Assembly: GCA_045106825.1 (NCBI GenBank)
Contig: JBGCFH010000356.1
Coordinates: forward strand, 1-25,195
DNA length: 25,195 bases
Source: CAWVWD01 sp045106825
GTDB lineage: Bacteria; Bacteroidota; Bacteroidia; Chitinophagales; Saprospiraceae
Direction of reading: 5' to 3'
In this document: in pieces, positions 8,781 through 15,861 of the stretch
Layout of the letters: every line of letters starts with the position of its first letter
Numbering within the stretch: position 1 is the stretch's first letter
The notes under the pieces: generated by a model
Seen by the model: the letters and a program-made list of their open reading frames with translations, nothing else
Database searches by the model: none
What the model was told of the DNA's origin: nothing
Position numbers and translations under genes: made by a program

Positions 8781-8863
8781 ATTGACAATAAATTGGTTAA
8801 GAAATAAGATGTTGAGTCAGAAATGCTTATTTGTAAGTAGTCGGACAGAATTATTTAGATTTA

Positions 8864-9076
8864 TCAATCATAATTTTTGACACCAGTGTAAGTTCCTGCG
8901 GTGTCATTTAAATAACCCCAGCCTTTTCGTTGATGACGTGCATCAGAGAAGAAAAAACCAAAACTAACCATTGCAGTTCCTATTAATATAACGCCAATAA
9001 TTGGTGTGTAAAATATAATTCCTAATGTAATTCCTATCACTGCAATAATACCGATAATCCATTTTTTAGTTTTCAT
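8864..9076 (-). CDS. Small two-helix membrane protein, paralogue of its neighbour
   Basis: This is a 70-residue protein with a basic start (MKTKK) and two adjacent hydrophobic helices (about 7-24 and 26-46), ending GFFFSDARH and then a polar tail. The family is not recognised. The gene directly upstream (9098-9307) encodes a protein of the same size and layout with the matching motif GFYFSNDKN at the same place, so the two are probably tandem paralogues. They are separated by 21 bp and should be cotranscribed. Confidence 0.65.
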   Translation of the reverse strand: MKTKKWIIGIIAVIGITLGIIFYTPIIGVILIGTAMVSFGFFFSDARHQRKGWGYLNDTAGTYTGVKNYD

Positions 9077-9097
9077 AATAGATTGATTTTTAGTAAT

Positions 9098-9307
9098 TTA
9101 ATAGTTAATACGGTTTTGTGATTCATACCTACTTTCAGGACGATTTTTGTCATTTGAAAAATAAAAACCCATTTTGGCAAATCCTATTCCTATCCAAATA
9201 GCAAGAATAAATGGGTTAAAAAGTGAGATGCTTAAACCGATTACGAAACCCCAAATTACTATCCTTAAATATGACTTTTTTCCCTTTTGAGTTGGTCTGT
9301 TTTTCAT
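9098..9307 (-). CDS. Small two-helix membrane protein, paralogue of its neighbour
   Basis: This is a 69-residue protein with a strongly basic N-terminus (KNRPTQKGKK), two hydrophobic helices (about 13-30 and 33-49), then GFYFSNDKN and a polar Arg/Asn-rich tail. It shares size, topology and the G-F-[FY]-F-S motif with the protein encoded just downstream. It is the first gene of the pair and diverges from tpiA, so its promoter should lie in 9308-9400. The function is unknown. Confidence 0.65.
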   Translation of the reverse strand: MKNRPTQKGKKSYLRIVIWGFVIGLSISLFNPFILAIWIGIGFAKMGFYFSNDKNRPESRYESQNRINY

Positions 9308-9483
9308 GATTTATTATTTTATTTTTTGAACACAATCATAAGTTGTTAAAAAAATTAACTAAAAGTTATTTTTATAGACAAAATATAGTAATACTTCTAT
9401 GAATGATAGTTTTACTATTTATTATTTGTTTTCAATAATATATTTATAGTGATGTAGGTTTCTAATTAAGTTTTGAAATTTAG

Positions 9484-9491
9484 TATCTTCG
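9484..9491 (+). promoter_or_regulatory. Possible -7 box for tpiA
   Basis: TATCTTCG differs at one position from the Bacteroidota -7 consensus TAnnTTTG and lies about 75 bp before the tpiA start. No good -33 TTG is at the expected spacing, so the call is weak. Confidence 0.35.
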
Positions 9492-9564
9492 CAGCCGATT
9501 TTTAATTGTTTAGAAATCGAGTCATGGAAAAGTAATTTGTAAAAAATTAAAATTGAAAAATATT

Positions 9565-10317
9565 ATGAGACAAAATATAGTTGCAGGAAACTGGAAAATG
9601 AATAAAACTTTTAGTGAAGGTTTAGACTTAGCAAAAGGAATTATTGAGAAAACTGGAGGAAATGGTAAGCAAGTGATTTTGTGTACACCTTTTATTCATT
9701 TGCAAGCTGTTGCTGCATTAGCAAAAGATGTAGATAATATCGCTGTTGCTGCTCAAAACTGTTATACAAAAGAAAGTGGAGCTTACACTGGCGAAACTTC
9801 TGTGTCGATGTTGTCATCAATCGGTGTTGAGTATGTTGTGATTGGTCACTCTGAGCGTAGAGCTTATTTTGGCGAAAGCCATGCATTTTTGGCTGAGAAA
9901 GTTGATGCGATTTTAGCAGGTGGATTGAAGCCGATTTTTTGTTGTGGTGAGCCTTTAGAAATTCGTGAAGCGGGTACTTATGTAGAGTTTGTCGCAACAC
10001 AATTGAAAGAAAGTTTATTTCACTTATCAGCGGAAGATTTTGGAAAAGTAGTCGTTGCTTACGAACCGATTTGGGCAATTGGAACTGGTGTAACCGCTTC
10101 TCCTGAACAAGCTCAAGCAACTCAAAAAGCATTACGTGCTGTTATTGCTGCTCAATATGGTGAAACGGTTGCAGAGAATACAACGATTTTGTATGGTGGA
10201 AGTGTAAAGCCAAAAAATGCAAATGAATTATTTGGTTGTCCAGATGTTGATGGTGGCTTAGTTGGTGGAGCGTCTTTGACGGTTGAAAATTTTGTTCCGA
10301 TTATTGAAGCTATTTAA
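9565..10317 (+). CDS. tpiA: Triosephosphate isomerase
   Basis: The 250-residue enzyme interconverts dihydroxyacetone phosphate and glyceraldehyde 3-phosphate in glycolysis and gluconeogenesis. All active-site elements are present. The N-terminal AGNWKMN has N9 and K11. IGHSERR has the electrophilic H95. AYEPIWAIGTG has the catalytic base E167 and the flexible lid. YGGSVKP contacts the substrate phosphate. The length is normal for bacterial TIM. A TTG at 9553 could extend the frame by four residues, but the ATG at 9565 gives the standard MRQNIVAGNWK start and is chosen. The spacer to prmA downstream is entirely repeat copy C. Confidence 0.97.
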   Translation: MRQNIVAGNWKMNKTFSEGLDLAKGIIEKTGGNGKQVILCTPFIHLQAVAALAKDVDNIAVAAQNCYTKESGAYTGETSVSMLSSIGVEYVVIGHSERRAYFGESHAFLAEKVDAILAGGLKPIFCCGEPLEIREAGTYVEFVATQLKESLFHLSAEDFGKVVVAYEPIWAIGTGVTASPEQAQATQKALRAVIAAQYGETVAENTTILYGGSVKPKNANELFGCPDVDGGLVGGASLTVENFVPIIEAI

Positions 10318-10320
10318 AAG

Positions 10321-10440
10321 TAGTTTAAGTAGTTTAAGTAGTTTAAGTAGTTTAAGTAGTTATGTAGTTTTAGTAGTTTCAGTAGTTGTGGTTCGTAGAA
10401 ACTACTAAAACTACTGAAACTACCTAAACTACTAAAACTA
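10321..10440. repeat. Dispersed TAGTTTAAG-type hairpin repeat, copy C
   Basis: This copy has at least four tandem TAGTTTAAG units from 10321. Diverged units follow, then a turn around GTGGTTCGTAG at 10387-10397, and then the complementary arm of ACTACTAAA-type units to 10440. It fills the space between tpiA and prmA and ends five bases before the prmA start codon. It is the longest of the three copies in tandem unit number. Confidence 0.75.
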
Positions 10441-10445
10441 AAAAA

Positions 10446-11306
10446 ATGCTCTATCATAATTATAAAATCACGGCTTTGCCTGAAATGGCTGAAATTATTA
10501 TGGCTTTTTTAGGGCAATTGGGTTTTGATACTTTTGAAACGACCGAAGAAGGCGTTGATGCTTATATTTCAGAACGTGAGCATACGGAAACGGTTCAAGA
10601 TGAAGTTAAGCGTTTGAAATCGCAATTTAGTTTTGATTATGTTATTGAACAAATTGCGGAACAGAACTGGAATGCTCAATGGGAAGCAAATTTTAAACCT
10701 GTTGTCGTTCGAGATTTTTGTGCAGTTCGAGCGTCTTTTCACGATCCGATTCCGAATGTAGAATTCGAGTTGGTAATTAATCCAAAAATGGCTTTTGGTA
10801 CTGGTCATCATGAAACGACTTTTATGGTGGTGGACGTGATGCAAGGCTTGAACTTTGAACGTAAACGAGTATTTGATTACGGTTGCGGAACTGGGATTTT
10901 GGCGATTTTAGCATCGAAATTAGGAGCAGATATGATTGATGCAGTTGATATAGAAAACGAATCGTATTTGAACACGATTGAGAATGCTGAAATTAATGAT
11001 GTTCATAATATCAATGCTTTTGAAGGTACGATTGAGGTGATTGATGGAAATGATTATGATGTGATTTTAGCAAATATTAATCGTAATGTTATCTTAGCAA
11101 CGTTGCCGGAATTGAGGTCTAAATTGGCTACCGAGGTTTCCCCGAGATTTCGGGACGCAGCGGGACAAGCGAAAGCTGGAAAATTAATTATATCTGGTTT
11201 TTTGAAGGAAGATGAAGGGATATTGCGACAAGCATGTATGGATAATGATTTGACGATAGAAAAGGTATTGACTAAGAATAATTGGTTATGTATGTTGGTT
11301 TATTAA
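10446..11306 (+). CDS. prmA: Ribosomal protein L11 methyltransferase with in-frame insertion
   Basis: PrmA trimethylates lysines and the N-terminus of ribosomal protein L11 using S-adenosylmethionine. The N-terminal third is the L11-binding domain. It is followed by the family signature NPKMAFGTGHHETT, the SAM motif FDYGCGTGILAI and the ANINRNVI motif. Residues 230-244 (11133-11177) are an extra 15-codon block (starting EVSPRF) sitting between KLAT and GKLIISGF, which I expect to be adjacent or nearly so in relatives. The block is 27/45 G+C, far above its surroundings, and contains a CCCGA/TCGGG palindrome. It looks like a repeat insertion that kept the frame. The protein may still be active, since the block falls in a loop before a beta strand. 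Confidence 0.93.
   Translation: MLYHNYKITALPEMAEIIMAFLGQLGFDTFETTEEGVDAYISEREHTETVQDEVKRLKSQFSFDYVIEQIAEQNWNAQWEANFKPVVVRDFCAVRASFHDPIPNVEFELVINPKMAFGTGHHETTFMVVDVMQGLNFERKRVFDYGCGTGILAILASKLGADMIDAVDIENESYLNTIENAEINDVHNINAFEGTIEVIDGNDYDVILANINRNVILATLPELRSKLATEVSPRFRDAAGQAKAGKLIISGFLKEDEGILRQACMDNDLTIEKVLTKNNWLCMLVY
11133..11177. repeat. GC-rich palindromic insertion within prmA
   Basis: This 45-bp block lies within the gene. It holds CCCGA (11141-11145) facing TCGGG (11150-11154), and CGGGAC twice (11151-11156 and 11161-11166). Its base composition is unlike the AT-rich neighbourhood. The boundaries are inferred from the expected PrmA sequence, not from a target duplication. Confidence 0.5.
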
Positions 11307-11402
11307 GCTTGAATTGTTAAATAATCAATAAAAATGTTTGTTCTTCATATATTTTGTTAAAATAAAACACATATTTATACATAATTTCTAATAACAACTT
11401 TG

Positions 11403-11410
11403 TAAATTTG
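11403..11410 (+). promoter_or_regulatory. -7 promoter box for the L7/L12-like gene
   Basis: TAAATTTG matches TAnnTTTG exactly and lies 50 bp before the start codon. The -33 region is poor. Confidence 0.45.
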
Positions 11411-11459
11411 AAACACCAGTAAAATCAAAATATCTAATATTTCCACACTAATTAGGACG

Positions 11460-11924
11460 ATGGAAGAAAAAATTGTAGCATTATTACAAGACGAAAGGGT
11501 AGACGAAGCCATACAATTGTATGCTGATAAGTTCGGTGTAACTTTATCTGAGGCTAAAGGTGTAATAGAAACTTTTCAATCTGAATTAACGCTTTTTGCT
11601 CCAAATCATCGAAGCGATTCAGCTTTCACGATGCAAGAAGTTAATATGATGAATATGCAAGTTGATATTGGAGACGTTGAAATCACGGTCGAATATTTGC
11701 AAAATAAATACGGTATTAGTGAAGACGAAGCCCGATTTGTATTAGATGGAATTGGGAATGGAATGTTGACGTTACCTTCGTATGAGTCAAATGTGGCGGA
11801 GATAATTGAATTACTAAAACATGGTCGAAAGATTACGGCAATTACTCGCTATAAAGAATTATATGATGTGGAGTTATTAGATGCAAAAATGGCTGTTCAA
11901 AAAATAGAACGGTTGTTACTATAA
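11460..11924 (+). CDS. Small acidic protein with L7/L12 C-terminal-domain-like repeats
   Basis: This 154-residue cytoplasmic protein has no signal or membrane segment. The C-terminal stretch (about 115-153) reads EIIELLKHGRKITAITRYKE and then LLDAKMAVQKI. This is the pattern of the ribosomal L7/L12 C-terminal fold found in several small stand-alone proteins ('I-L-G-K-AI-Y-AK-V'). The N-terminal 40 residues repeat the pattern (DERVDEAIQLYADKFG, LSEAKGVIE), and a middle copy (VEYLQNKYGISEDEARFVL) is partial. I read it as an internal duplication or triplication. The function is unknown. It is a single-gene unit with its own promoter box and a terminator 43 bp after the stop. Confidence 0.75.
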   Translation: MEEKIVALLQDERVDEAIQLYADKFGVTLSEAKGVIETFQSELTLFAPNHRSDSAFTMQEVNMMNMQVDIGDVEITVEYLQNKYGISEDEARFVLDGIGNGMLTLPSYESNVAEIIELLKHGRKITAITRYKELYDVELLDAKMAVQKIERLLL

Positions 11925-11966
11925 TTCACATTATTCTTATATTAGGACGAAAAATTTAAAGTATGT

Positions 11967-11995
11967 GGCTTCTCAATCATTGAGAAGCCTTTTTT
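11967..11995 (+). terminator. Rho-independent terminator
   Basis: GGCTTCTCA (11967-11975) pairs perfectly with TGAGAAGCC (11981-11989), followed by six T. Confidence 0.9.
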
Positions 11996-12070
11996 CATAA
12001 AATGATTTAGATTACACAAATACTCCAACTTATTGTCTAACTTTATTGTTAAAATAAGTAAATTTAATAT

Positions 12071-12577
12071 ATGCAAAATATGGCTATAGAAACGACTGAT
12101 AGACAGCAGAATTTGGAAAATACGATTAAAGAAGTGCTTAGTATTTTTTCTTCTTATTTGGAAAATAATGGTTTGAGGAAAACACCTGAACGCTTTGCTA
12201 TTTTGGAAGAAATATATAAGCGAACGGATCATTTTGATGCAGAAATGCTGTATATACACATGAAAACGCAGCAGTACAGAGTGAGTCGTGCGACGGTTTA
12301 TAATACATTAGAGTTATTGGTTTCTTGTGATTTGGTGGTGAAACATCAATTTGGTAAAAATTTGGCTCAATACGAAAAATCATACGGTTACAAACAACAC
12401 GATCATTTGATTTGTATTGATTGCGGAAAAGTGTTAGAATTTTGTGATCCTCGTATTCAACAAATCAAAAGTATGGTTGGTGGTTTGTTGGAATTTGAAA
12501 TTACACATCATTCTCTCAATTTGTATGGTTTATGTCAACAAACCGCAAATGGTTGTGAACGAAGGGTTAAGGATTGA
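12071..12577 (+). CDS. Fur family transcriptional regulator
   Basis: The 168-residue protein belongs to the Fur/PerR/Zur family of metal-dependent repressors. The N-terminal winged helix covers about 18-92, with the recognition helix at SRATVYNTLELL (72-83). The dimer/metal domain starts with QHDHLICIDCGKV (109-121). It includes the C115-x2-C118 half of the structural zinc site, and C154 and C162 can complete it. HH at 146-147 and the HDH triplet are candidate regulatory-metal ligands. The metal or signal (Fe, Mn/peroxide, Zn) cannot be decided by eye. The start could also be the ATG at 12080. It stands alone between terminators and a STAS gene. Confidence 0.93.
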   Translation: MQNMAIETTDRQQNLENTIKEVLSIFSSYLENNGLRKTPERFAILEEIYKRTDHFDAEMLYIHMKTQQYRVSRATVYNTLELLVSCDLVVKHQFGKNLAQYEKSYGYKQHDHLICIDCGKVLEFCDPRIQQIKSMVGGLLEFEITHHSLNLYGLCQQTANGCERRVKD

Positions 12578-12723
12578 TGATTTTTTTAATATGAAAGTAA
12601 AATATTAAGAATTGGTTAAATTATTGATAATCAAATGGTAAATATATATTATTTTTAGATAAACTAAATTGCAGATTGTACTTTAGCAATTATTATAAAC
12701 TCCAAATCAAAATTTACCAAATA

Positions 12724-13101
12724 ATGAAATATATCATTCAACAACAGCATAATCTACAAATTCTATATGTAGATAATTTAATGTACGAAACTGAAAATAG
12801 AAATTTACTAAACAAACTTTCTGAACTTATTAATGATGGAAAAAATAACTTGGTGGTCAGTTTAAATCAAGTTCAGTTCCTAAACAGCACTGGCCTTCGC
12901 TTTTTGATTTCGCTATTAACAAAAACAAGAAACTCGGGTGGTGATACAGTTTTGATTCATGTACCTGAGCAAGTTAGAAAGCTTTTAGTAATGACAAAAT
13001 TGCAAAGTATTTTTCCGATTTTTGATAGTTTAGATAATGTAAAAGCTGCCGAAGTTTTTGAGCCGCAACAGGCTTTTTCTGATAGTGAATCTATCAATTA
13101 G
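12724..13101 (+). CDS. STAS domain protein, anti-sigma-factor-antagonist-like
   Basis: The 125-residue protein is a single STAS domain: a beta strand NLVVSLNQVQFLNSTGL leading into the helix with the phosphorylation loop, then LIHVPEQVRKLLVMTKL and IFPIFDSLDNV, as in SpoIIAA/RsbV-like proteins. The conserved D-S-S-G-L of SpoIIAA reads N54-S55-T56-G57-L58, so the phosphorylatable position would be Thr56. Such proteins bind anti-sigma kinases or act in partner switching; no kinase partner is nearby. A TTG at 12676 would extend the frame by 16 residues, but the ATG at 12724 gives the normal domain start. The last dozen residues are a disordered tail. Confidence 0.85.
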   Translation: MKYIIQQQHNLQILYVDNLMYETENRNLLNKLSELINDGKNNLVVSLNQVQFLNSTGLRFLISLLTKTRNSGGDTVLIHVPEQVRKLLVMTKLQSIFPIFDSLDNVKAAEVFEPQQAFSDSESIN

Positions 13102-13122
13102 TAAATAGAAAAGACTTAGACC

Positions 13123-13159
13123 AAACCTGACAGATTTTTAAAATCTGTCAGGTTTTTTT
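13123..13159. terminator. Bidirectional terminator made of a CCTGACAG repeat
   Basis: A 16-bp perfect inverted repeat (13123-13138 and 13140-13155) has one central base, followed by T on the + side; the opposite arm gives A-rich sequence on the left. It separates the convergent STAS and MazG-like genes and belongs to a dispersed palindrome family that also occurs at 15843 and 22645. Confidence 0.85.
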
Positions 13160-13170
13160 ATGTTAAGTAC

Positions 13171-13506
13171 TTAATTCCACTCTCGCTTTGCATTAATCGC
13201 TTCTTTCTCCCTAAATGCTTTTTCTAAATCAACCTCGAAATAATTCGCTAAATCCAACAAATAACTTAAAACATCAGCAAATTCACCTTCTAACTCTTTT
13301 TTCGTTTCCTCCTTTGATTTTTTCTTGCTTTCTTCTTGATATAAATTGCTATATGCTCGAATGCCTTTTGCTAATTCACCAACTTCTTCTGTGAATAGTA
13401 GAAACATTTCTAAATGATTGTTTTTATCCCAACCTCGTTCTGCAGAAAGCACTTTGATGTATTCTTGTAAATCCGCTAAAGTTGGTTTTTCTTTTAGTGT
13501 TGCCAT
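13171..13506 (-). CDS. MazG-like nucleotide pyrophosphohydrolase
   Basis: The 111-residue protein is a single all-alpha NTP-PPase domain of the MazG/RS21-C6 type, which hydrolyses nucleoside triphosphates to monophosphates and pyrophosphate for house-cleaning. The Mg-binding motif EEVGE is at 40-44 and the second acidic motif EFAD at 75-78, followed by the C-terminal EKEAINAKREW block. A Lys/Glu-rich charged insert (about 58-72) lies between the two acidic motifs. The substrate is not predictable. The gene diverges from the VOC gene at 13625. Confidence 0.9.
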   Translation of the reverse strand: MATLKEKPTLADLQEYIKVLSAERGWDKNNHLEMFLLFTEEVGELAKGIRAYSNLYQEESKKKSKEETKKELEGEFADVLSYLLDLANYFEVDLEKAFREKEAINAKREWN

Positions 13507-13624
13507 GGTTTCTGGATACTTGATACTGATTTTTTGCTGTCAACCAAATAATTATTAGTAATTATTGTAAAAGTACGAGGAAAATCGCAACTTTAGGAAA
13601 CATTATTTTACTAAATCAGAAACA

Positions 13625-14314
13625 ATGCAATCAATCATTATCACACCAACGAACGGCTTACAAAATAGCCTTGATTTTTATCAAAAATTGAATTTTACAA
13701 CGATTGAACATGATTCAATGAATTTGGTAACGGACGGAAAGATCGTTATCGAAATCAACGAAAAGCGTTTTATTCGTGCAGGTGTGAAAATATTCAGAGA
13801 AAGCTGGACAGAAACGGTTAAAAAATTAGAAGCTAAAACGAAAGTTATTGAAATTGAAAATGGCTATTTGATAACTGACGGAAATGGCGTTTTCATTTAT
13901 TTGATAGAAGGAAAATCTGCTATTAATATTGATTTAGAAAAAGTAGAATTATCCACTTTAGGCAACTCAATGGGCGTAAGTATCGAAGCTTTTGATATGG
14001 AAAAAACAATTGAAATTTGGTCAATACTTGGCTTTTCGCAAGTGATGGGTTCGGTAGAACAAGGCTGGGTTGTGTATGGAAATGAAGATGGTTTAGGTAT
14101 TAGCTTTATGAAGCCGAACAGTTGTCCACACTTGTTTTTTAGTCCATCATTGACTTATTTTAATGGTAAAAATAATATGAAAGTAATTGAAAATATTCGA
14201 GCTGTAAATATTCCGATTGCTGAAGAAATTACTGTTTTTAATAAGAAAGGAATCGTTGATAATGTAATTCTAAGAGATAATGGCGGATTAGGATTTTTTA
14301 TTTTTAGTGATTAA
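13625..14314 (+). CDS. Two-domain VOC (glyoxalase/bleomycin resistance-like) protein
   Basis: The 229-residue protein seems to consist of two beta-alpha-beta-beta-beta VOC modules. The first opens with IIITPTNGLQNSLDFYQKLNF, cut here as the typical 'strand, then helix with S-FY-LGF' pattern. The second begins near residue 118 with MGVSIEAFDMEKTIEIWSIL. Metal ligands typical of glyoxalase I are not obvious: no conserved His is visible at the first strand. A binding or enzymatic role without a known substrate is therefore all that can be said. It diverges from the MazG-like gene across 118 bp. Confidence 0.75.
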   Translation: MQSIIITPTNGLQNSLDFYQKLNFTTIEHDSMNLVTDGKIVIEINEKRFIRAGVKIFRESWTETVKKLEAKTKVIEIENGYLITDGNGVFIYLIEGKSAINIDLEKVELSTLGNSMGVSIEAFDMEKTIEIWSILGFSQVMGSVEQGWVVYGNEDGLGISFMKPNSCPHLFFSPSLTYFNGKNNMKVIENIRAVNIPIAEEITVFNKKGIVDNVILRDNGGLGFFIFSD

Positions 14315-14322
14315 GTCATAAC

Positions 14323-14359
14323 TAAAACCAGTAAGGTTTTGATAATTTTACTGGTTTTA
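14323..14359 (+). terminator. Terminator-like hairpin after the VOC gene
   Basis: TAAAACCAGTAA (14323-14334) pairs perfectly with TTACTGGTTTTA (14348-14359) around a 13-nt loop, nine bases after the stop. Confidence 0.75.
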
Positions 14360-14365
14360 CAAAAA

Positions 14366-14398
14366 CTATCGCAACAGTCGTAAGAACTATTGCGATAG
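14366..14398 (-). terminator. Terminator of the CAP-domain gene
   Basis: CTATCGCAA (14366-14374) and TTGCGATAG (14390-14398) form a perfect 9-bp stem. Read on the minus strand it is followed by TTTTTG, as expected for the gene ending at 14414. Confidence 0.8.
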
Positions 14399-14413
14399 CA
14401 ATTTTAAATAATA

Positions 14414-15550
14414 TTATTGGGCATTATAAACTTTGACCACTTTATTATCTATAAGTAATTCAAAGATAAAGATGTCAAAATCGTTCGTATTCCACCCAAA
14501 GTTAACAACTTCAACTTGATCTTTAATCGTGCCTGCTTTATTTCCCATATATGTACCATCTTTTTTCTTTAGTCTAATATCAAACTGTACACCATAGCGT
14601 CTCTGATTCTGTCGATTAGTTTTGATAGTAGCTTGATTTTTAGATTTATCTACGGAAAATTCAGTAACGAAATCAGGAGAATTTATATCCACAAAATCTA
14701 TGGATTCTCCGATATCATACCATTTCTCTTGATACCGTGAACCATCATAGTATGTAATTCTCATTTTATAACCTGATTTGACACGTTTATCAGGATAAGA
14801 ACGATTGATTTCTACCACTTTCGTAATTTTATTCATACCTATATCTATCGGATAGCTTACACTACCTCCATAATTCCAAACATCGCCATAATCATCAAAT
14901 ATTTGAGTTTCGAAAAATGGCCATATTTGTTGATTGCTTTTTGCAAAATCTTTTGACGCTTCATAAGAAAAAGAAAACGTATGTGTGTTTAAATTGTAAG
15001 AAAAATCATCATTAAAGCGGAATTCATGAGAAGGTTTTTTAAACTTTTGGTTTCCAAAAACTTGTGCGGCTATAAAAGTTCCGTTATGACATGCTATACC
15101 AAATCCAATATATTCATGATTAGTATTTAACATTTGACTATTATGTGGAGGAGAACCTTTCCACGAATTGAAACAATCTTTGGCACATTTATACCCCCGA
15201 GTTAAGTTTTCGCCTGTACCTTTAAAATCGTATGGTCCATTTCCCTCAACGATAGCACTTGATATTCTTTGTTCGGGAGTAGTTCCATCAGCCCTATGTG
15301 AGTTATAGTTATATAATCGTTCATTCTTTACACACCAATCTACATAATCTTGGGCAGCTTTCTTTAAATAAGGATCTTTTACTAATGCTTTCTTTCCATT
15401 TGCACGACGGTATTCATTAATAAGTTGGAGACTCTCATTTTGAAATTTTTTTAGGGCAATATCATCGCAACTGTTTGTACAATTCTTTTGAGCATTTATG
15501 GTAAGAATTCCTGACAGTAAAAATAATAATAATAATGTTGTCTTTTTCAT
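14414..15550 (-). CDS. Secreted CAP (SCP/PR-1) domain protein
   Basis: The 378-residue protein has a signal peptide cleaved at about INAQ (residue 21). A CAP/SCP-like domain covers about 36-168. The usual CAP cavity residues appear: H85 in NSHRADG, E114 in GTGENLTRGY and H136 in GSPPHNSQML, followed by GFGIA. Several Cys (24, 28, 73, 122, 126, 154) could form disulfides. The remaining 200 residues form a beta-rich region of unknown family without a recognisable sorting domain. CAP proteins are extracellular and bind lipids or act as proteases in a few cases; no specific role can be assigned. The gene is monocistronic with its own terminator. Confidence 0.85.
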   Translation of the reverse strand: MKKTTLLLLFLLSGILTINAQKNCTNSCDDIALKKFQNESLQLINEYRRANGKKALVKDPYLKKAAQDYVDWCVKNERLYNYNSHRADGTTPEQRISSAIVEGNGPYDFKGTGENLTRGYKCAKDCFNSWKGSPPHNSQMLNTNHEYIGFGIACHNGTFIAAQVFGNQKFKKPSHEFRFNDDFSYNLNTHTFSFSYEASKDFAKSNQQIWPFFETQIFDDYGDVWNYGGSVSYPIDIGMNKITKVVEINRSYPDKRVKSGYKMRITYYDGSRYQEKWYDIGESIDFVDINSPDFVTEFSVDKSKNQATIKTNRQNQRRYGVQFDIRLKKKDGTYMGNKAGTIKDQVEVVNFGWNTNDFDIFIFELLIDNKVVKVYNAQ

Positions 15551-15638
15551 GATAATATTTAGTTTAATGTCTACTCTAAGTAGGATTTTCGACTACCTCC
15601 TTTTCATTGAAGTTATTCCATGATTTGCTTTTTTCTTG

Positions 15639-15752
15639 TTATCTGTCTAACTTTAAATAAACTTCTAAAGCCTGATTTATCCCATCTGTAAATAACTTCT
15701 GCTCATTTATATACAGAAGTGAAAAAGTATTACCCGTCTTTTGATATTTTTT
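15639..15752 (-). pseudogene. Possible 3' gene remnant (37 codons)
   Basis: On the minus strand this stretch is open for 37 codons ending in TAA. It encodes a protein-like sequence with YINEQKLFTDGINQALEVYL, which has an amphipathic helical look. It lacks a start codon and is cut off upstream by a stop within an A8/T7 homopolymer junction. No family is recognised. It could be chance. Confidence 0.3.
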
Positions 15753-15842
15753 TTAAAAAAATTAGGATGAGTTGATTTTGAGGCGAAGTACCTTGCTACC
15801 AGACGTTTTGGGTTTTCGGCAAAGGTCTGAGAAATTTTTTTA

Positions 15843-15855
15843 AACCTGTCAGGTC
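15843..15855. repeat. CCTGACAGG-family palindrome, short copy
   Basis: AAACCTGTCAGGT contains ACCTG-T-CAGGT, the core of the palindromes at 13123-13155 and 22645-22667. It lies a few bases after the end of the DUF6992-like gene and may be its terminator remnant. Confidence 0.5.
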
Positions 15856-15861
15856 TGATTA

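Larger units (their letters stand above)
15551..15861. other. Intergenic region with gene remnant and repeat sequence
   Basis: Between the CAP gene start and the DUF6992-like gene lie three things. There is the probable CAP promoter region, a short coding-like stretch on the minus strand (15639-15752), and a GC-richer block at about 15776-15856 with CAGAC (15800-15804) facing GTCTG (15825-15829). That block ends in the CCTGtCAGG palindrome (15843-15855). Confidence 0.5.

Noticed and set aside
4689..10440. CRISPR array interpretation of the TAGTTTAAG repeats
   Set aside because: The units are 9 bp, contiguous without spacers, arranged as inverted arms, and no cas genes are near.
11451..11950. 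ATTAGGACGA at 11451-11460 and 11941-11950 as a duplication flanking the L7/L12-like gene
   Set aside because: Only 10 bp in an AT-rich setting, with no terminal inverted repeats inside it. The gene has its own promoter and terminator positions that do not coincide with the repeats.
12676..12723. TTG start at 12676 for the STAS gene
   Set aside because: The extension has no family match; TACTTTAG at 12679 there resembles a promoter box, and the ATG at 12724 gives the normal domain start.
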